A stretch of 64,000 nucleotides of DNA, from positions 71,335-135,334 of the forward strand of contig NZ_AKKU01000009.1 in NCBI RefSeq assembly GCF_000272005.1. The letters run 5' to 3'. The notes under the pieces were generated by a model that worked only from the letters and a program-made list of their open reading frames with translations, was not told the origin of the DNA and made no database searches. The position numbers were made by a program, and so were the translations under genes. This DNA comes from Alishewanella agri BL06 (lineage in GTDB: Bacteria > Pseudomonadota > Gammaproteobacteria > Enterobacterales > Alteromonadaceae). Of this stretch, positions 17,209 through 28,650 are shown one piece after another. How positions within the stretch are numbered: position 1 is the stretch's first letter; each line of letters opens with the position of its first letter.

Positions 17209-20200
17209 TCATGGCTGCGCCTCCGCTGCTATATCCGCGGAATTCTGATCTAAAGCGCCTAACGATGCCACCAGGGCACTAAGCGGTTGTGCTGTTGCTG
17301 CCAGCAGCTGTTGGAAGAACGGCCGGTAATACGCCACCCATTCACTAAAGCCGGCATCCAACAGTTGCTGTGCCTGCGGGTAATAGCGCGCCAGATAAGG
17401 CGTATCGGCCCGCACCCCTGGCTGATACGCGTTACCGTGATAGCGGCCGGCAAGTTTCGACAGACTGTACTCTTCCTGCTTCTGCTCGGCTTTATACCAA
17501 TCAGCAGCCAGCTCTAATGCCAGCGGTAATGGCTGACACAGCGCCTGTTGTAACCAAGCTGCAAGTTGCTCTAGCTCTGCTCTGGCTTGCGACTCACTCA
17601 GCGGCGCCAGGGTCAGAAAACCATCGGCGCCCAGGATCACCGTGCTGGGTGCCTGCGCCAGCACAGTGCAGGCGACCAGATGTTTTAGATACCCTGTAAC
17701 CAGATTGCGCCACTGATAACTGACACTGCGCGGTTTGACTTCGACCACCTTACTGGCGGTCAGCTCCAGTTGCAGCATCGCCTCTGGCGTGGCATAGAGT
17801 GTGTTGAGCTCCGCCTCCAGCAACACATCACCCAGTTGCAGCTGATAAGTCTTGGCCGCGAGCGGCGCACTTTGCTGCACCAGCGCAGACCGTGCCTGAT
17901 ATAACGCCAATACGGTTTGCTCGGTGCGGGCCAGATCCGGCCCGGCTGCTGCACCATAGGGTAACTCACCGGCTTGCTTTAGACGTTGTTGCTGCTGCCG
18001 CAGCAGTGCTAAAGCTTGTTCATCATTTTGCGGCTGCTCTGCCAGCAATGCTGTCAGTAGCTGGTGTTTTACCTGCCACACCGCCAGTCCGTTCAAAGCA
18101 AAGGGCTCAACATCCGGCAAGGCCTCAGGCGTACTCTGCAGGTAAACCCCTAAGCGGCGCCGCGCCAGTAACTGCGCTGGCTCTTTTAACAGTAGCTGTA
18201 AATCCAATAAGCTAAAGGGCGCTTCGGCCTGAAATGGTGCCAAAGGTTCAGCCTCGCCACCGGTAACGCGTACCGCACCACCCAATAACCCGGTTACGCG
18301 TTCACCCGAGTGTTTTTCGCTATCCTGATGAATACTAAGCCATTCTTTGGCATAGCTAAAATAAGGTGAGTCTGGCTCGGCAGCAAAGTATGCCGGCGCA
18401 AAAGGTTGCAACTTATGGGTGGTTGTCAGGCGTTCGGCCAGTGTCGGGGAGCCCGCTGGCGCTGGCCAAAGTGCATTCAGTTGGTCCTGTAGTTGGCCGA
18501 CCAGCACCGAAGGCGGCAGTTCACTGTTATCCTGGGCACTGGCGCCAACCCAGCTGATATAGAATTGTTGTCTGGCCGATAACAAGGCTTCTAAAAACAG
18601 ATAGCGGTCATCTTCACGACGCGAGCGATCGCCGGGCCGGTAATGCAGACGCATAAGATCAAAATCGGTCTTCGGGCTTTGCCGCGGGTAATCGCCCTCA
18701 TTCATCCCCAGCAAACAAATGCGCTGAAACGGAATGGCCCGCATTGGCATCAGTGTGGCAAAATTCACGCTACCAGCCATAAACCGCTGCTGCAGATTTG
18801 GCTCGTCGACACTGGCAAGCCACAGCTCCGCGACGATACTAACAGGTAAAACCGCCGTGAACTGTGCCTCCTGGGTACTCTGCAACCAGCCATCCAGCGT
18901 ATCGCGTAACCTGGTCAGCAGTAACATTTCCTGCTCATTGTCTGCTGTAAACAGTTGATCTAACAGGTTACTTAGTAGTTGATGCCAATTGGCCGGGCTG
19001 CGCTCTACCTGTAGCTGTTGCCAGCAATGCTGTAAGGTTTCTACCAGTGCTGCCAGCGCTCCTATAGCGTGCGCTTCCAATGCTGACACCTCAGCATAAG
19101 CGGCGATATCTTGCCAGGATGCGGCCGTGGCGCCGGCAGCATACCCATAAAGCAAGCGGTTCAGCGCAAACTGCCAGCTGTTTTGCTGCCAGCTATAACT
19201 TAACCCCAGCCCCTGACGCTGAGTAGCATCCAGACCCCAGCGTGCCCCTGCGGCAGCTGCCCACTGTTGTAGTTGACTGACCTGCTGCTCGCTCAGAGCG
19301 AAACGACGCCGCAGTGCCGGGACCTGCAGTAAGTCAAACAGTTCACTGTGACTAAAGCGCTGCGTTGGCGCCTGTAATATCAGCTCCAGCGCCTGCAATA
19401 GCGGGTTGCGCTGACGCTGGCCCTGATCGGCCAGCGTATAGGGGATATAACGCGGATCATCCGCCGCCAGTCGGCCAAACACCGCAGCAATATAGGGCGC
19501 ATAGCTGTTGATGTCAGGCACCATCACCATAATATCGCGCGGTTGTAAGCCAGGATCAGCATCAAAGGCGGCCAGCAAATGGTCATGTAACACTTCCACT
19601 TCCCGCAAAGCACTGTGACAACGCTGAAACACTATCGATTTATCGGTTAGCGGATCTGGCGCTGGCCAGTGTTGCTGACTTTCCTGATTGGGCCTGAGGT
19701 GCAGAATATCGTGTTGCAGGCGGCCTAATAAATGCGTTGGTTCAGCTTCATCAAACAGATCAAACCGTAAATTGGTAAAGGCAGCCGCTTTGGCTGCCGT
19801 TTCATCAAATTCATCTAACAGCCGGATATAGTCCCGTCCCTGTTTGCCCCAGGATGCCAGTAACGGCGGTGCATATTGATGCAACTCTGACAGCAGCAGC
19901 GAGCCGGAGGTCTGTTTTTTGCTGCGAAATCTGGGCTTAGCATACTGACGCAGCAGATCGCGGCCGGCGATAATATCGGCCCAATGATACTGACAGGGGT
20001 TATGGACGCAGAGCACAATCTGACACAGTCCTTTCATGGCATGCAGCACTTCCAGCGTCTGCCGGGGTAACGAGGAAATACCGAATACCACAATCCGCGG
20101 TGGTACGCCGTCGGGGCGCTGCTGCGCCGTCAGGCTGGCCGCAGCACTTAAAAAGCGCTGATGCAGTGCCGCCCTATTGCTACAAATTTGCTCGGCACCG

Positions 20201-20844
20201 ATATCCTGCACCAAAGCCTGCCATAGTTTCGCCTGCCAGCGCTGTTCGTCAGGCAAGGGGATGTTCCGCCCAGACTGGGCCAGTACCAGCTCACCACGGC
20301 CCCAACTATCCAGCCAGTCCGCGCGATACACCTGATACTGGTCAAACAGATCGGCCAGCTTGTCGCTTAACTGAAATAATTTGCGCTGATCAGGCCCGGC
20401 CAGACTGCTTTGCTGCTCGTCGGTGGCAGTTTGCAGCTGATGAGCCGCAGCGCCGGGTTGAGCCGCGGCCTTATCTGCCGGCGCGATATAATGCGCCAGC
20501 GCCTTAAAGTCTGGATCCGCAGCGACCAGTGCCGGCAATAATCGGAGAATACGCCAGCGTAACCGCTGCTTATCAAAGGGGGAGTGTTTCGGAATATCCG
20601 GGCCCAGCACACTGCGATAAAGCCGCCATACCAAACGTGCCGGCAAACTGACTTCCAACATAGTCGCAATACCGGTCTGCCGTGCCAGCGCCTGCTTTAA
20701 CCACTGCGCTATACCATTGGATTGCACCAACAGCACCTCCTGCTCCAGCGGTGGCAGTGGATAGCGATCCAGCAATTCGACAGTTAGGGCGGTCAGATCT
20801 TCGAGGCGGTGGCTATGCGCAACAATAAAACCGGGCGTCAGCAT
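17209..20844 (-). CDS. recC: Exodeoxyribonuclease V gamma subunit RecC
   Basis: A 1211-residue subunit with inactivated helicase-like domains that splits the DNA strands and reads the Chi sequence. Recognisable blocks: LVQSNGIAQWLKQALA near the N-terminus, KLFQLSDKLADLFDQYQVYR, SALREVEVLHDHLLA, LMPMRAIPFQRICLLGMNEGDYPR, and GDRSRREDDRYLFLEALLSA. E. coli RecC has 1122 residues. The start is ATG at 20844, with AGGA 6 nt before it; a TTG one codon upstream is unlikely. It is the first gene of the recC-recB-recD operon. The Chi sequence of this organism cannot be inferred from the protein by eye. Confidence 0.96.
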   Translation of the reverse strand: MLTPGFIVAHSHRLEDLTALTVELLDRYPLPPLEQEVLLVQSNGIAQWLKQALARQTGIATMLEVSLPARLVWRLYRSVLGPDIPKHSPFDKQRLRWRILRLLPALVAADPDFKALAHYIAPADKAAAQPGAAAHQLQTATDEQQSSLAGPDQRKLFQLSDKLADLFDQYQVYRADWLDSWGRGELVLAQSGRNIPLPDEQRWQAKLWQALVQDIGAEQICSNRAALHQRFLSAAASLTAQQRPDGVPPRIVVFGISSLPRQTLEVLHAMKGLCQIVLCVHNPCQYHWADIIAGRDLLRQYAKPRFRSKKQTSGSLLLSELHQYAPPLLASWGKQGRDYIRLLDEFDETAAKAAAFTNLRFDLFDEAEPTHLLGRLQHDILHLRPNQESQQHWPAPDPLTDKSIVFQRCHSALREVEVLHDHLLAAFDADPGLQPRDIMVMVPDINSYAPYIAAVFGRLAADDPRYIPYTLADQGQRQRNPLLQALELILQAPTQRFSHSELFDLLQVPALRRRFALSEQQVSQLQQWAAAAGARWGLDATQRQGLGLSYSWQQNSWQFALNRLLYGYAAGATAASWQDIAAYAEVSALEAHAIGALAALVETLQHCWQQLQVERSPANWHQLLSNLLDQLFTADNEQEMLLLTRLRDTLDGWLQSTQEAQFTAVLPVSIVAELWLASVDEPNLQQRFMAGSVNFATLMPMRAIPFQRICLLGMNEGDYPRQSPKTDFDLMRLHYRPGDRSRREDDRYLFLEALLSARQQFYISWVGASAQDNSELPPSVLVGQLQDQLNALWPAPAGSPTLAERLTTTHKLQPFAPAYFAAEPDSPYFSYAKEWLSIHQDSEKHSGERVTGLLGGAVRVTGGEAEPLAPFQAEAPFSLLDLQLLLKEPAQLLARRRLGVYLQSTPEALPDVEPFALNGLAVWQVKHQLLTALLAEQPQNDEQALALLRQQQQRLKQAGELPYGAAAGPDLARTEQTVLALYQARSALVQQSAPLAAKTYQLQLGDVLLEAELNTLYATPEAMLQLELTASKVVEVKPRSVSYQWRNLVTGYLKHLVACTVLAQAPSTVILGADGFLTLAPLSESQARAELEQLAAWLQQALCQPLPLALELAADWYKAEQKQEEYSLSKLAGRYHGNAYQPGVRADTPYLARYYPQAQQLLDAGFSEWVAYYRPFFQQLLAATAQPLSALVASLGALDQNSADIAAEAQP

Positions 20845-20929
20845 CAAGATTCCTTTTCACGGGCGACAGTTAACAGCAGGCAGACAGCATAGAAGATCCG
20901 GTTTCAGCTGTCAGACTGTAAATATATCC

Positions 20930-20957
20930 ACTGTACCCTAAACCAGCAGCAGTGCAA
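20930..20957 (-). promoter_or_regulatory. Candidate promoter of the recCBD operon
   Basis: On the minus strand, TTGCAC (20957-20952) and TACAGT (20935-20930) are separated by 16 bp and lie about 85 bp before the recC start. Each hexamer matches the sigma-70 consensus at four positions. It is the best pair I see in the spacer, without experimental support. Confidence 0.35.
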
Positions 20958-20992
20958 GCCAGACACTGCTAACTGCCCGAACTTTAAACAAA

Positions 20993-21532
20993 TTATTTGA
21001 ACTTGACTTGATGAGGCGCCACTCGCTGATAAGTGGCACTGTGCCCCGGCACCCATTCGCCGTTTTGCAGATAACGCGAACTAACCGTTAAAGTATCAGC
21101 ACTCAGGGTACTGACCGATTCCACCATCGTAATGCCGTTGGCATTATTTTCGACTGCCTCGCGCGCGATGATCCGCTGATTATTATCTTCAAACGTCATA
21201 CTGCCGTGGGTATAAAACCCGGCCGTCGTAAAATAGTAGTAATTGATGCTTTGTTTGGCTTCATCCCAATAAATAATCGACTCGCCGCCATAAACGCCAT
21301 CATTAATCGAATGCACCGTTTTAATAGCGTTGCCGTTTAAAGCCCGCTGCCAGTGCGAGCGGTCAATCATTTTTTCGGCCGCGTCGCTTTGCGTCAGATC
21401 GCCCTGCCAGTAGGTATCCAGATAGGGTCTGAAGGGTTCAAGCTTTGGATGTAATGTTGGTTGCTCAGCCTGTAGTGAGAAGTTAAACAGGCTCAATAGC
21501 AGGATCAGCAGGACTTGGTTTGCTCGCAGCAT
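20993..21532 (-). CDS. Secreted protein of unknown function, DUF1579-like
   Basis: A 179-residue protein with a signal peptide ending around LQAEQ. The mature part alternates short beta strands (ESIIYWD, INYYYFTTAGFYTHGSMTFED, LTVSSRYLQNGEWVPG) in a way that resembles the lipocalin-like DUF1579 barrel. This likeness is weak and I would not assign a ligand. The ATG at 21532 has GGAG 6 nt before it, which makes it a much better start than the in-frame codon at 21556. The ABC exporter gene ends 54 bp upstream on the same strand, so the two could be co-transcribed. Confidence 0.75.
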   Translation of the reverse strand: MLRANQVLLILLLSLFNFSLQAEQPTLHPKLEPFRPYLDTYWQGDLTQSDAAEKMIDRSHWQRALNGNAIKTVHSINDGVYGGESIIYWDEAKQSINYYYFTTAGFYTHGSMTFEDNNQRIIAREAVENNANGITMVESVSTLSADTLTVSSRYLQNGEWVPGHSATYQRVAPHQVKFK

Positions 21533-21586
21533 GGGGTACTCCGTTATCGTTATCATTATTGAGGATCGGATCCTAAGTAAAACCGA

Positions 21587-23347
21587 TCAGGCCAATAACT
21601 GCAACTCGGCCAGCTCGCGATAAAGTGGACAAGTCGCTACCAGTTCGCTATGGCTGCCACTGGCCAGCAGCCTGCCCTGATCCAGCACCAGGATCCGGTC
21701 AGCATTTAATACCGTGCTGAGCCGATGGGCGATAATCAGCGTGGTTTTTTGCTGCATCAACTCCTGCAACGCCAGTTTGACCGCATGTTCACTGGCAGCA
21801 TCCAGCGCACTGGTGGCTTCGTCCAGTAATAAAATTGGGCGATCCGCCAAAATGGCCCGGGCAATCGCAATACGCTGCTTCTGACCGCCAGACAGGCGCA
21901 CGCCCCGCTCGCCCAGTTGAGTCTGATACCCTTCTGGTAAGTCGCGGATAAACTGATCAGCCCGCGCCGCAACACAGGCGGCAATCACCTGCTCCAGACT
22001 GGCCTCTGGCCGGCCATAACGCACGTTTTCCAGCACCGAGTTGGCAAAGATCACTGCCTCCTGTGGCACCAGCGCAAATTGGCGCCGCAGTTGTGCCGGC
22101 TCGAGCGCTGTGATCGGCAGTTGGTCCAGATAAATCGACCCGGCGCTGACATCATAAAAACGCTGCAACAACTGAAAGAGGGTACTTTTACCCGCGCCAC
22201 TGGGGCCAACTAAGGCCACCCGCTCACCCGCCTTCACCTCAAAGCTAAGCTGGTGCAGCACCTGTTGTGCCGGCGACAGCGGATAGGCAAAGCTGACGGC
22301 GTCAAAACGTAAATCGCCGCTCAGCGTTGCTGGCAGTGCTATCGGCTGCGCAGGCGCAGCGATTTGTACTGGTTCACTGGCCAGTTCCTGCAGCCGCTCT
22401 GCTGCACCCGCCGCCCGTTGCACTTCACCTATCACTTCGCTAATAGTGGCCATGCCGCCGGCAACCATAACCGCATAGAACAAAAACGCGGTAAGTTGGC
22501 CGGCGCTGATACTGCCAGTTAACACATTCTGCGCACCAATATAGCCAACCACTGTCACAGCGCCGATGCTAAGTAGCATCACCGAGGCAATAAGTAAGGC
22601 TCGATAAAAGATCCGGCCCCGTGCCGCCTCCAGTACCGCATCGATTTTTTGCGCAAAATGCTGTTCATCGCGCAGTTCATGGCCATAGGACTGCACGGTA
22701 TGAATTTCATGCAGGCTTTCATCAACATGAGCGCCAATATCAGCCAACCGATCCTGACTTTGCCTGGCCAGCTTGCGCACCTTTTTGCCAAGGATAAAAA
22801 TTGGTGCCAATACCAAGGGCACCGCCAGAAATACCAATAATGTCAGCTTAATACTGGTAAAGGCCATCATCGTCAGGCCACCGATAGCGGTAACCGCTGA
22901 GCGTAGCGCCATCGACAGGCTGGAACCGACCACGCTTTGTAACAAGGTGGTGTCGGCAGTAAAACGCGAAATCACCTCACCGGTGCGGGTTTCACTGTAA
23001 AACGCCGGTGACAGTTTAAGTAAATGTTGAAACACCTGGTTGCGCAGATCGGCACTGACCCGCTCACCGAGCCAGCTCATAAAGTAGAAGCGGAAAAATA
23101 CCGCCAGAGCCCCCACCAGCGTGATAGCCAGTACCAGTAACGTCAGTTCGTTTAAACGGCTGCTATTACCGGCAACAAAGCCTTCGTCTACCAGTAAACG
23201 TACACCCTGCCCTAAAGCCAGCCAGGCCAGCGAGCTAAGCAATAAAAACAGCAGCGCCGCTAACACCCGGCCGCGATAAGGATTTAAAAACCCGGCAACC
23301 CAGCGTAAAACGCCTGGCTGCTTTTGTTGTGGCGAAGCACTCATCAT
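21587..23347 (-). CDS. ABC transporter, fused permease and ATPase (MsbA-like half-transporter)
   Basis: A 586-residue type IV ABC exporter half. Residues 20-320 hold six membrane segments, residues 345-586 the ATPase. Walker A is GPSGAGKST, the signature LSGGQKQRIAIARA, Walker B ILLLDEATSALD, and the H-loop His is in IIAHRLST. It should work as a homodimer, exporting a lipid, drug or peptide. The true msbA is normally next to lpxK, which is absent here, so I call it MsbA-like only. Two adjacent ATGs (23347, 23344) are possible starts. A divergent small gene begins 163 bp away. Confidence 0.9.
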   Translation of the reverse strand: MMSASPQQKQPGVLRWVAGFLNPYRGRVLAALLFLLLSSLAWLALGQGVRLLVDEGFVAGNSSRLNELTLLVLAITLVGALAVFFRFYFMSWLGERVSADLRNQVFQHLLKLSPAFYSETRTGEVISRFTADTTLLQSVVGSSLSMALRSAVTAIGGLTMMAFTSIKLTLLVFLAVPLVLAPIFILGKKVRKLARQSQDRLADIGAHVDESLHEIHTVQSYGHELRDEQHFAQKIDAVLEAARGRIFYRALLIASVMLLSIGAVTVVGYIGAQNVLTGSISAGQLTAFLFYAVMVAGGMATISEVIGEVQRAAGAAERLQELASEPVQIAAPAQPIALPATLSGDLRFDAVSFAYPLSPAQQVLHQLSFEVKAGERVALVGPSGAGKSTLFQLLQRFYDVSAGSIYLDQLPITALEPAQLRRQFALVPQEAVIFANSVLENVRYGRPEASLEQVIAACVAARADQFIRDLPEGYQTQLGERGVRLSGGQKQRIAIARAILADRPILLLDEATSALDAASEHAVKLALQELMQQKTTLIIAHRLSTVLNADRILVLDQGRLLASGSHSELVATCPLYRELAELQLLA

Positions 23348-23510
23348 TATTAATTCTGCCCGACTAAAACCTCATAAGTGGCGCTGCAAATAGCGTTAAA
23401 CAAGAGGCCAACCGATAATTTCCCCTTCCGCTTAAAATGCAGCTCAAATCTATGCGGCGACAGCCGATATAAAAATACTGACGTTAAACCCGTTCTGATC
23501 GGAGCTAAGC

Positions 23511-23798
23511 ATGGCCAAATTTCATCCGCAGGCAATTACCCCGGAGCAAACCTCGGAACTGCGTTACTTACATAAAGTGATGCAGGCACTGGATATTCTG
23601 GGGGAGCACCCACAGCTGCATGTGGTCGCCTACGGCCGGATCTGGCGCTATCCTGATATGCTGCAAACCGCCATGCGCTATGCGTATCTGGCGCAACTCC
23701 ATGGTTTTAATATTGAGCCTTTTAGGCGCTGGTATAACCGCGACGCTGAAATCTTCTCACACTATGGGATCCAGTGGTTTAATGGTCAGCCAGGCTAA
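23511..23798 (+). CDS. Small conserved-looking protein, function unknown
   Basis: A 95-residue soluble protein without signal peptide, rich in Tyr, Trp, His and Arg (for example GRIWRYPDMLQ and FRRWYNRDAEIF). GGAG stands 6 nt before the ATG, which supports translation. I recognise no domain. It lies alone between the divergent ABC exporter gene and katG, 156 bp before katG, and could have its own promoter in the 163-bp divergent spacer. Confidence 0.65.
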   Translation: MAKFHPQAITPEQTSELRYLHKVMQALDILGEHPQLHVVAYGRIWRYPDMLQTAMRYAYLAQLHGFNIEPFRRWYNRDAEIFSHYGIQWFNGQPG

Positions 23799-23889
23799 AA
23801 TAAACAGTTAAGATCTTGCTTTTTAATTGCTAAAAGCTATTAGGCTATTCGCTTTAAGTTATTTTTCCTTTTCCATATTGGGGTCTATA

Positions 23890-23937
23890 GTTATTGCAAC
23901 TTATTGACGTGTCACGCGTCGTACCCTTTGCAATAAC
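23890..23937 (+). promoter_or_regulatory. Nested stem-loop in the katG leader
   Basis: GTTATTGCAA (23890-23899) and TTGCAATAAC (23928-23937) form a perfect 10-bp inverted repeat. Inside it GACGTG (23906-23911) and CGCGTC (23915-23920) form a second stem with a UCA triloop and one G-U pair. The structure ends 5 nt before the AGGAG ribosome site of katG. It could be an RNA element acting on ribosome access or mRNA stability, or a pair of protein-binding half sites. I found no convincing OxyR site. Confidence 0.55.
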
Positions 23938-23951
23938 CAAAACAGGAGTGA

Positions 23952-26141
<2,190 letters not shown>

Positions 26142-26154
26142 GTAGTCTTTACCC

Positions 26155-26184
26155 AAACAGGCCGGTCACCAGACCGGCCTGTTT
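26155..26184. terminator. Bidirectional intrinsic terminator between katG and the next gene
   Basis: AAACAGGCCGGTC (26155-26167) and GACCGGCCTGTTT (26172-26184) form a perfect 13-bp stem with a 4-nt ACCA loop, 13 bp after the katG stop and 17 bp after the end of the opposing gene. The flanking A and T runs allow it to serve both converging genes. Confidence 0.88.
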
Positions 26185-26201
26185 CGTAATCTTCATCTCG
26201 C

Positions 26202-26999
26202 CTAAAACTTCGGTACCTGACCTTTTGATAGCCGTTTCTGTACCGCTTCTGCCGTTAACTGTTCAACCCATTGTTGTCGGCTGCGTTCTGTGTGCACTAT
26301 CGCGCCAAGATCCATTAGTTCGCCACTAAAGCTACTGATCGGATCGCCCGGGAAAAAGTAACTCAGGTAACTACCACAGTCAGTAAATTCCTTCGGGAAT
26401 AATCCCTTACCAGTATTATTGCCGGCCCGGCTACTAAAGAACTGCTCCGCACTGACATTGACTAACACACTTTCACCAAAACCCGGCGCAATATTCACCT
26501 GCGGCTCATTCTTATAATCCCGGGCTTTAAGACAGGACATCTTGCCACTCGCTTCCCATACCGGCTGATCTTTTTGATTACGATTAAATGCCGTCGGTTG
26601 ACCATAGCGTGCGGTAAGTGACTGCATAAATTGCGCTGACGCTGGCTGATTGCTCAGGATCAATCCCTTACGGGCCACGCCAATTACCCGCACTTCGCCC
26701 ACCGGACCGGAGAAGAATACCTTTAACACTGCCCCCTGATTCCCCTGCAAGGCTTCTATCCGATCTAAAAACTCCGGGCTGGGCTGCAGATTAGCGCCAT
26801 CGTTGAGGTCAAACACCGCAGCAACTTCTTCAATCTGTAGCTGGGGATCAAAGCTATTAATGGCGGCTTTAACTTCATCGACCGTCATGCCAAGTTTTAT
26901 ACCGGCAATATCCAACTGCTCTGCCGGTACAGCTTGACTATATTCAGAACAACAAAGCATCAGGCTAATCACCGATGCGCTGAGGATTTTATGCTTCAT
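26202..26999 (-). CDS. Secreted protein of unknown function
   Basis: A 265-residue precursor with a signal peptide (hydrophobic SASVISLMLCC, cleavage probably near SQAVPA). The early mature segment DIAGIKLGMTVDEVKAAI has the look of the short helix-turn seen at the start of BamE/SmpA-like folds, but the rest does not match that small fold. Four cysteines lie in the precursor outside any known motif. I do not recognise the family. AGGAG is present a few bases before the ATG. Single gene, convergent with katG across a shared terminator. Confidence 0.75.
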   Translation of the reverse strand: MKHKILSASVISLMLCCSEYSQAVPAEQLDIAGIKLGMTVDEVKAAINSFDPQLQIEEVAAVFDLNDGANLQPSPEFLDRIEALQGNQGAVLKVFFSGPVGEVRVIGVARKGLILSNQPASAQFMQSLTARYGQPTAFNRNQKDQPVWEASGKMSCLKARDYKNEPQVNIAPGFGESVLVNVSAEQFFSSRAGNNTGKGLFPKEFTDCGSYLSYFFPGDPISSFSGELMDLGAIVHTERSRQQWVEQLTAEAVQKRLSKGQVPKF

Positions 27000-27139
27000 A
27001 CTGGCTCTCCTTGATGCATATTGCTGATATTGACTACCAACCTTAGCGACATCAAAACGCCAGTTTTAGTATAGCTGCATTAAAAACTATGATAACAAGG
27101 ATTACCAAAAGGCAAGTAGCAAAGCTGCGTCCGAACTGT

Positions 27140-27742
27140 TTAGAACACGGGTGCCAGCTGCGGTAACTGCACCGAGGTTCGCTGAGGTGTACTACCCAAG
27201 GTCAGGATAATTTTTGGCACATCCTGCTCGTTTAATAAGTCTTTATGCCAAACCCGCAAGGTATATTCCCCCTCCGGCACCACGGTAAGTTTCGCCTCGC
27301 CTTGTTGATTGCTGCGGCTGTAATAAGGCGTATCCAGCGCCACTACCCAGGCAATCATTTCATCGTGAATATTGCAGCCCAGCACAGCAACGCCACTCTG
27401 GTCAAACAGCACCGGCGCCGCCGGGGTGCCAACATAGAGCTTGATTTCAAATGGCTTGATAGCAGAAAACGAATACACATGATGCCGCACCGTATCCTCG
27501 TTGGGAAAATACACGGCGGTACCGCGCGGGATCACCAGTACATCCGGCACAAAGGTTTTATTTTTTTGCACAATACGGGCATCAGTAACCGGTTGCACGG
27601 CAGCGCTGGCGGCGGCAGATTCCAGAAATACCACAGCACCAGCAACAGGTGCGCCCTGGCTATCGGTTACGTTAACCGTTAATTCTGCCGCCTGACTGCT
27701 GGCACTGACCAGCAGCATCAGCCACCAGGCTTTAAGGTTCAA
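27140..27742 (-). CDS. Periplasmic cupredoxin-like protein (methylamine-utilisation-type)
   Basis: A 200-residue precursor with a signal peptide cut near SQAAEL. The mature protein has a plastocyanin-like copper fold: His in VRHHVYSF, and Cys, His and Met in GCNIHDEMIAW supply the usual four type-1 copper ligands. A carboxypeptidase-regulatory-like beta segment flanks it (NVTDSQGAPVAGAVV and GEYTLRVWH). Such proteins are often annotated as methylamine utilisation proteins without evidence for that role. The start is a TTG at 27742 that overlaps the end of the upstream DUF4394 gene by 11 bp, so translation may be coupled. The next ATG would destroy the signal peptide. Confidence 0.82.
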   Translation of the reverse strand: MNLKAWWLMLLVSASSQAAELTVNVTDSQGAPVAGAVVFLESAAASAAVQPVTDARIVQKNKTFVPDVLVIPRGTAVYFPNEDTVRHHVYSFSAIKPFEIKLYVGTPAAPVLFDQSGVAVLGCNIHDEMIAWVVALDTPYYSRSNQQGEAKLTVVPEGEYTLRVWHKDLLNEQDVPKIILTLGSTPQRTSVQLPQLAPVF

Positions 27743-28571
27743 TCGCTAAGCCCATAATAGTCGCTTTAATGCTGCCTAAAGCTTTTAGCTCTGCCGTTTG
27801 CAAATCAACCTGATAAAGCGTGCTGCCAGACCCATCGGCGGCAGTGGCGCTGATCAGGCCGATATTACGCACATCTGAAATATCAAAAGAAATATGTTGT
27901 ACCGCAGGCAGTGCCAGTTTGCCGACAGTGAATAAGGTGCCGGTGTTCGGTGATACCGCGGGTTCAACGCCTTCAATGCTGCCCTGAGTTACCAGACTCA
28001 GTTGAGCCAGATCGATAGCGTAGTTGGTAGTCAGTTTTTCGTTTTGCTGATTATAGGTGTAGGCTGCTGCCACAACAGCTGGTTTGTTCGCCGCATTAAC
28101 ATCTGTCGGGGCGTAATGAAGCTGTGGATCAGTAAACGCCAAAGCGCCGGTTTCCGGATGTAACCGCAGATTCTGGCCATTGGCATTCACCACCCGAATT
28201 CGATCCGCGGCCGGGTTAAAGTCAAAACCATATTGCGCCGCGCTAAGGGTACCGCTGGCTAACGCACTGCCAACCTGCGTTAGCTTGCCGCTGGCGGTAT
28301 CAATCTGGTACAGGTGTCCGCGATCAGATAGCCCAAAGAGCACGCCATACGCCACGCGATAATCGATACCCTGTAGCTTTTCACCTTCGGCTAAGCCTGA
28401 AATACTGTGCTGCTGCAGAATGGTAGCGGGTGCCGCTGTGGCGACCTTTATTAATTGTTGTTGTTCAGTCAGTAACCACAGTTGCTCATTACCTTTTAAC
28501 TCTGGCATCGCTGTCGCAGGCAACGCCATTAAGGCTCCAGCACAAGCTGTTAGGGCTAAGATCAATTTCAT
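27732..28571 (-). CDS. Exported DUF4394 protein
   Basis: A 279-residue precursor with a signal peptide ending near ATAMP. The body is a run of beta-propeller-like repeats. The segment GFDFNPAADRIRVVNANGQNLR is the hallmark of DUF4394, a family with no assigned role that is common in surface and secreted proteins. AAGGA lies 7 nt before the ATG. It is the first gene of a two-gene unit with the cupredoxin. The pairing suggests an exported copper or redox function, but this is inferred only from neighbourhood. Confidence 0.85.
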   Translation of the reverse strand: MKLILALTACAGALMALPATAMPELKGNEQLWLLTEQQQLIKVATAAPATILQQHSISGLAEGEKLQGIDYRVAYGVLFGLSDRGHLYQIDTASGKLTQVGSALASGTLSAAQYGFDFNPAADRIRVVNANGQNLRLHPETGALAFTDPQLHYAPTDVNAANKPAVVAAAYTYNQQNEKLTTNYAIDLAQLSLVTQGSIEGVEPAVSPNTGTLFTVGKLALPAVQHISFDISDVRNIGLISATAADGSGSTLYQVDLQTAELKALGSIKATIMGLAIEP

Positions 28572-28650
28572 CGCGATTTCCTTCTATAGTCCCGGCCGAC
28601 ACAGCCAGTGCTTCCTGTTTACGGTAGCGGCTTTTTTGCAGTTCAGCAAA

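Noticed and set aside
21551-21575. GGATC/GATCC inverted repeat after the ABC exporter gene as a terminator
   Set aside because: The stem is only six base pairs with a one-base centre and no T-tract follows.
23820-23890. CTAT/ATAG-like pieces upstream of katG as an OxyR site
   Set aside because: The spacing does not follow the ATAG-N7-CTAT pattern; AT-rich sequence gives such tetramers often.
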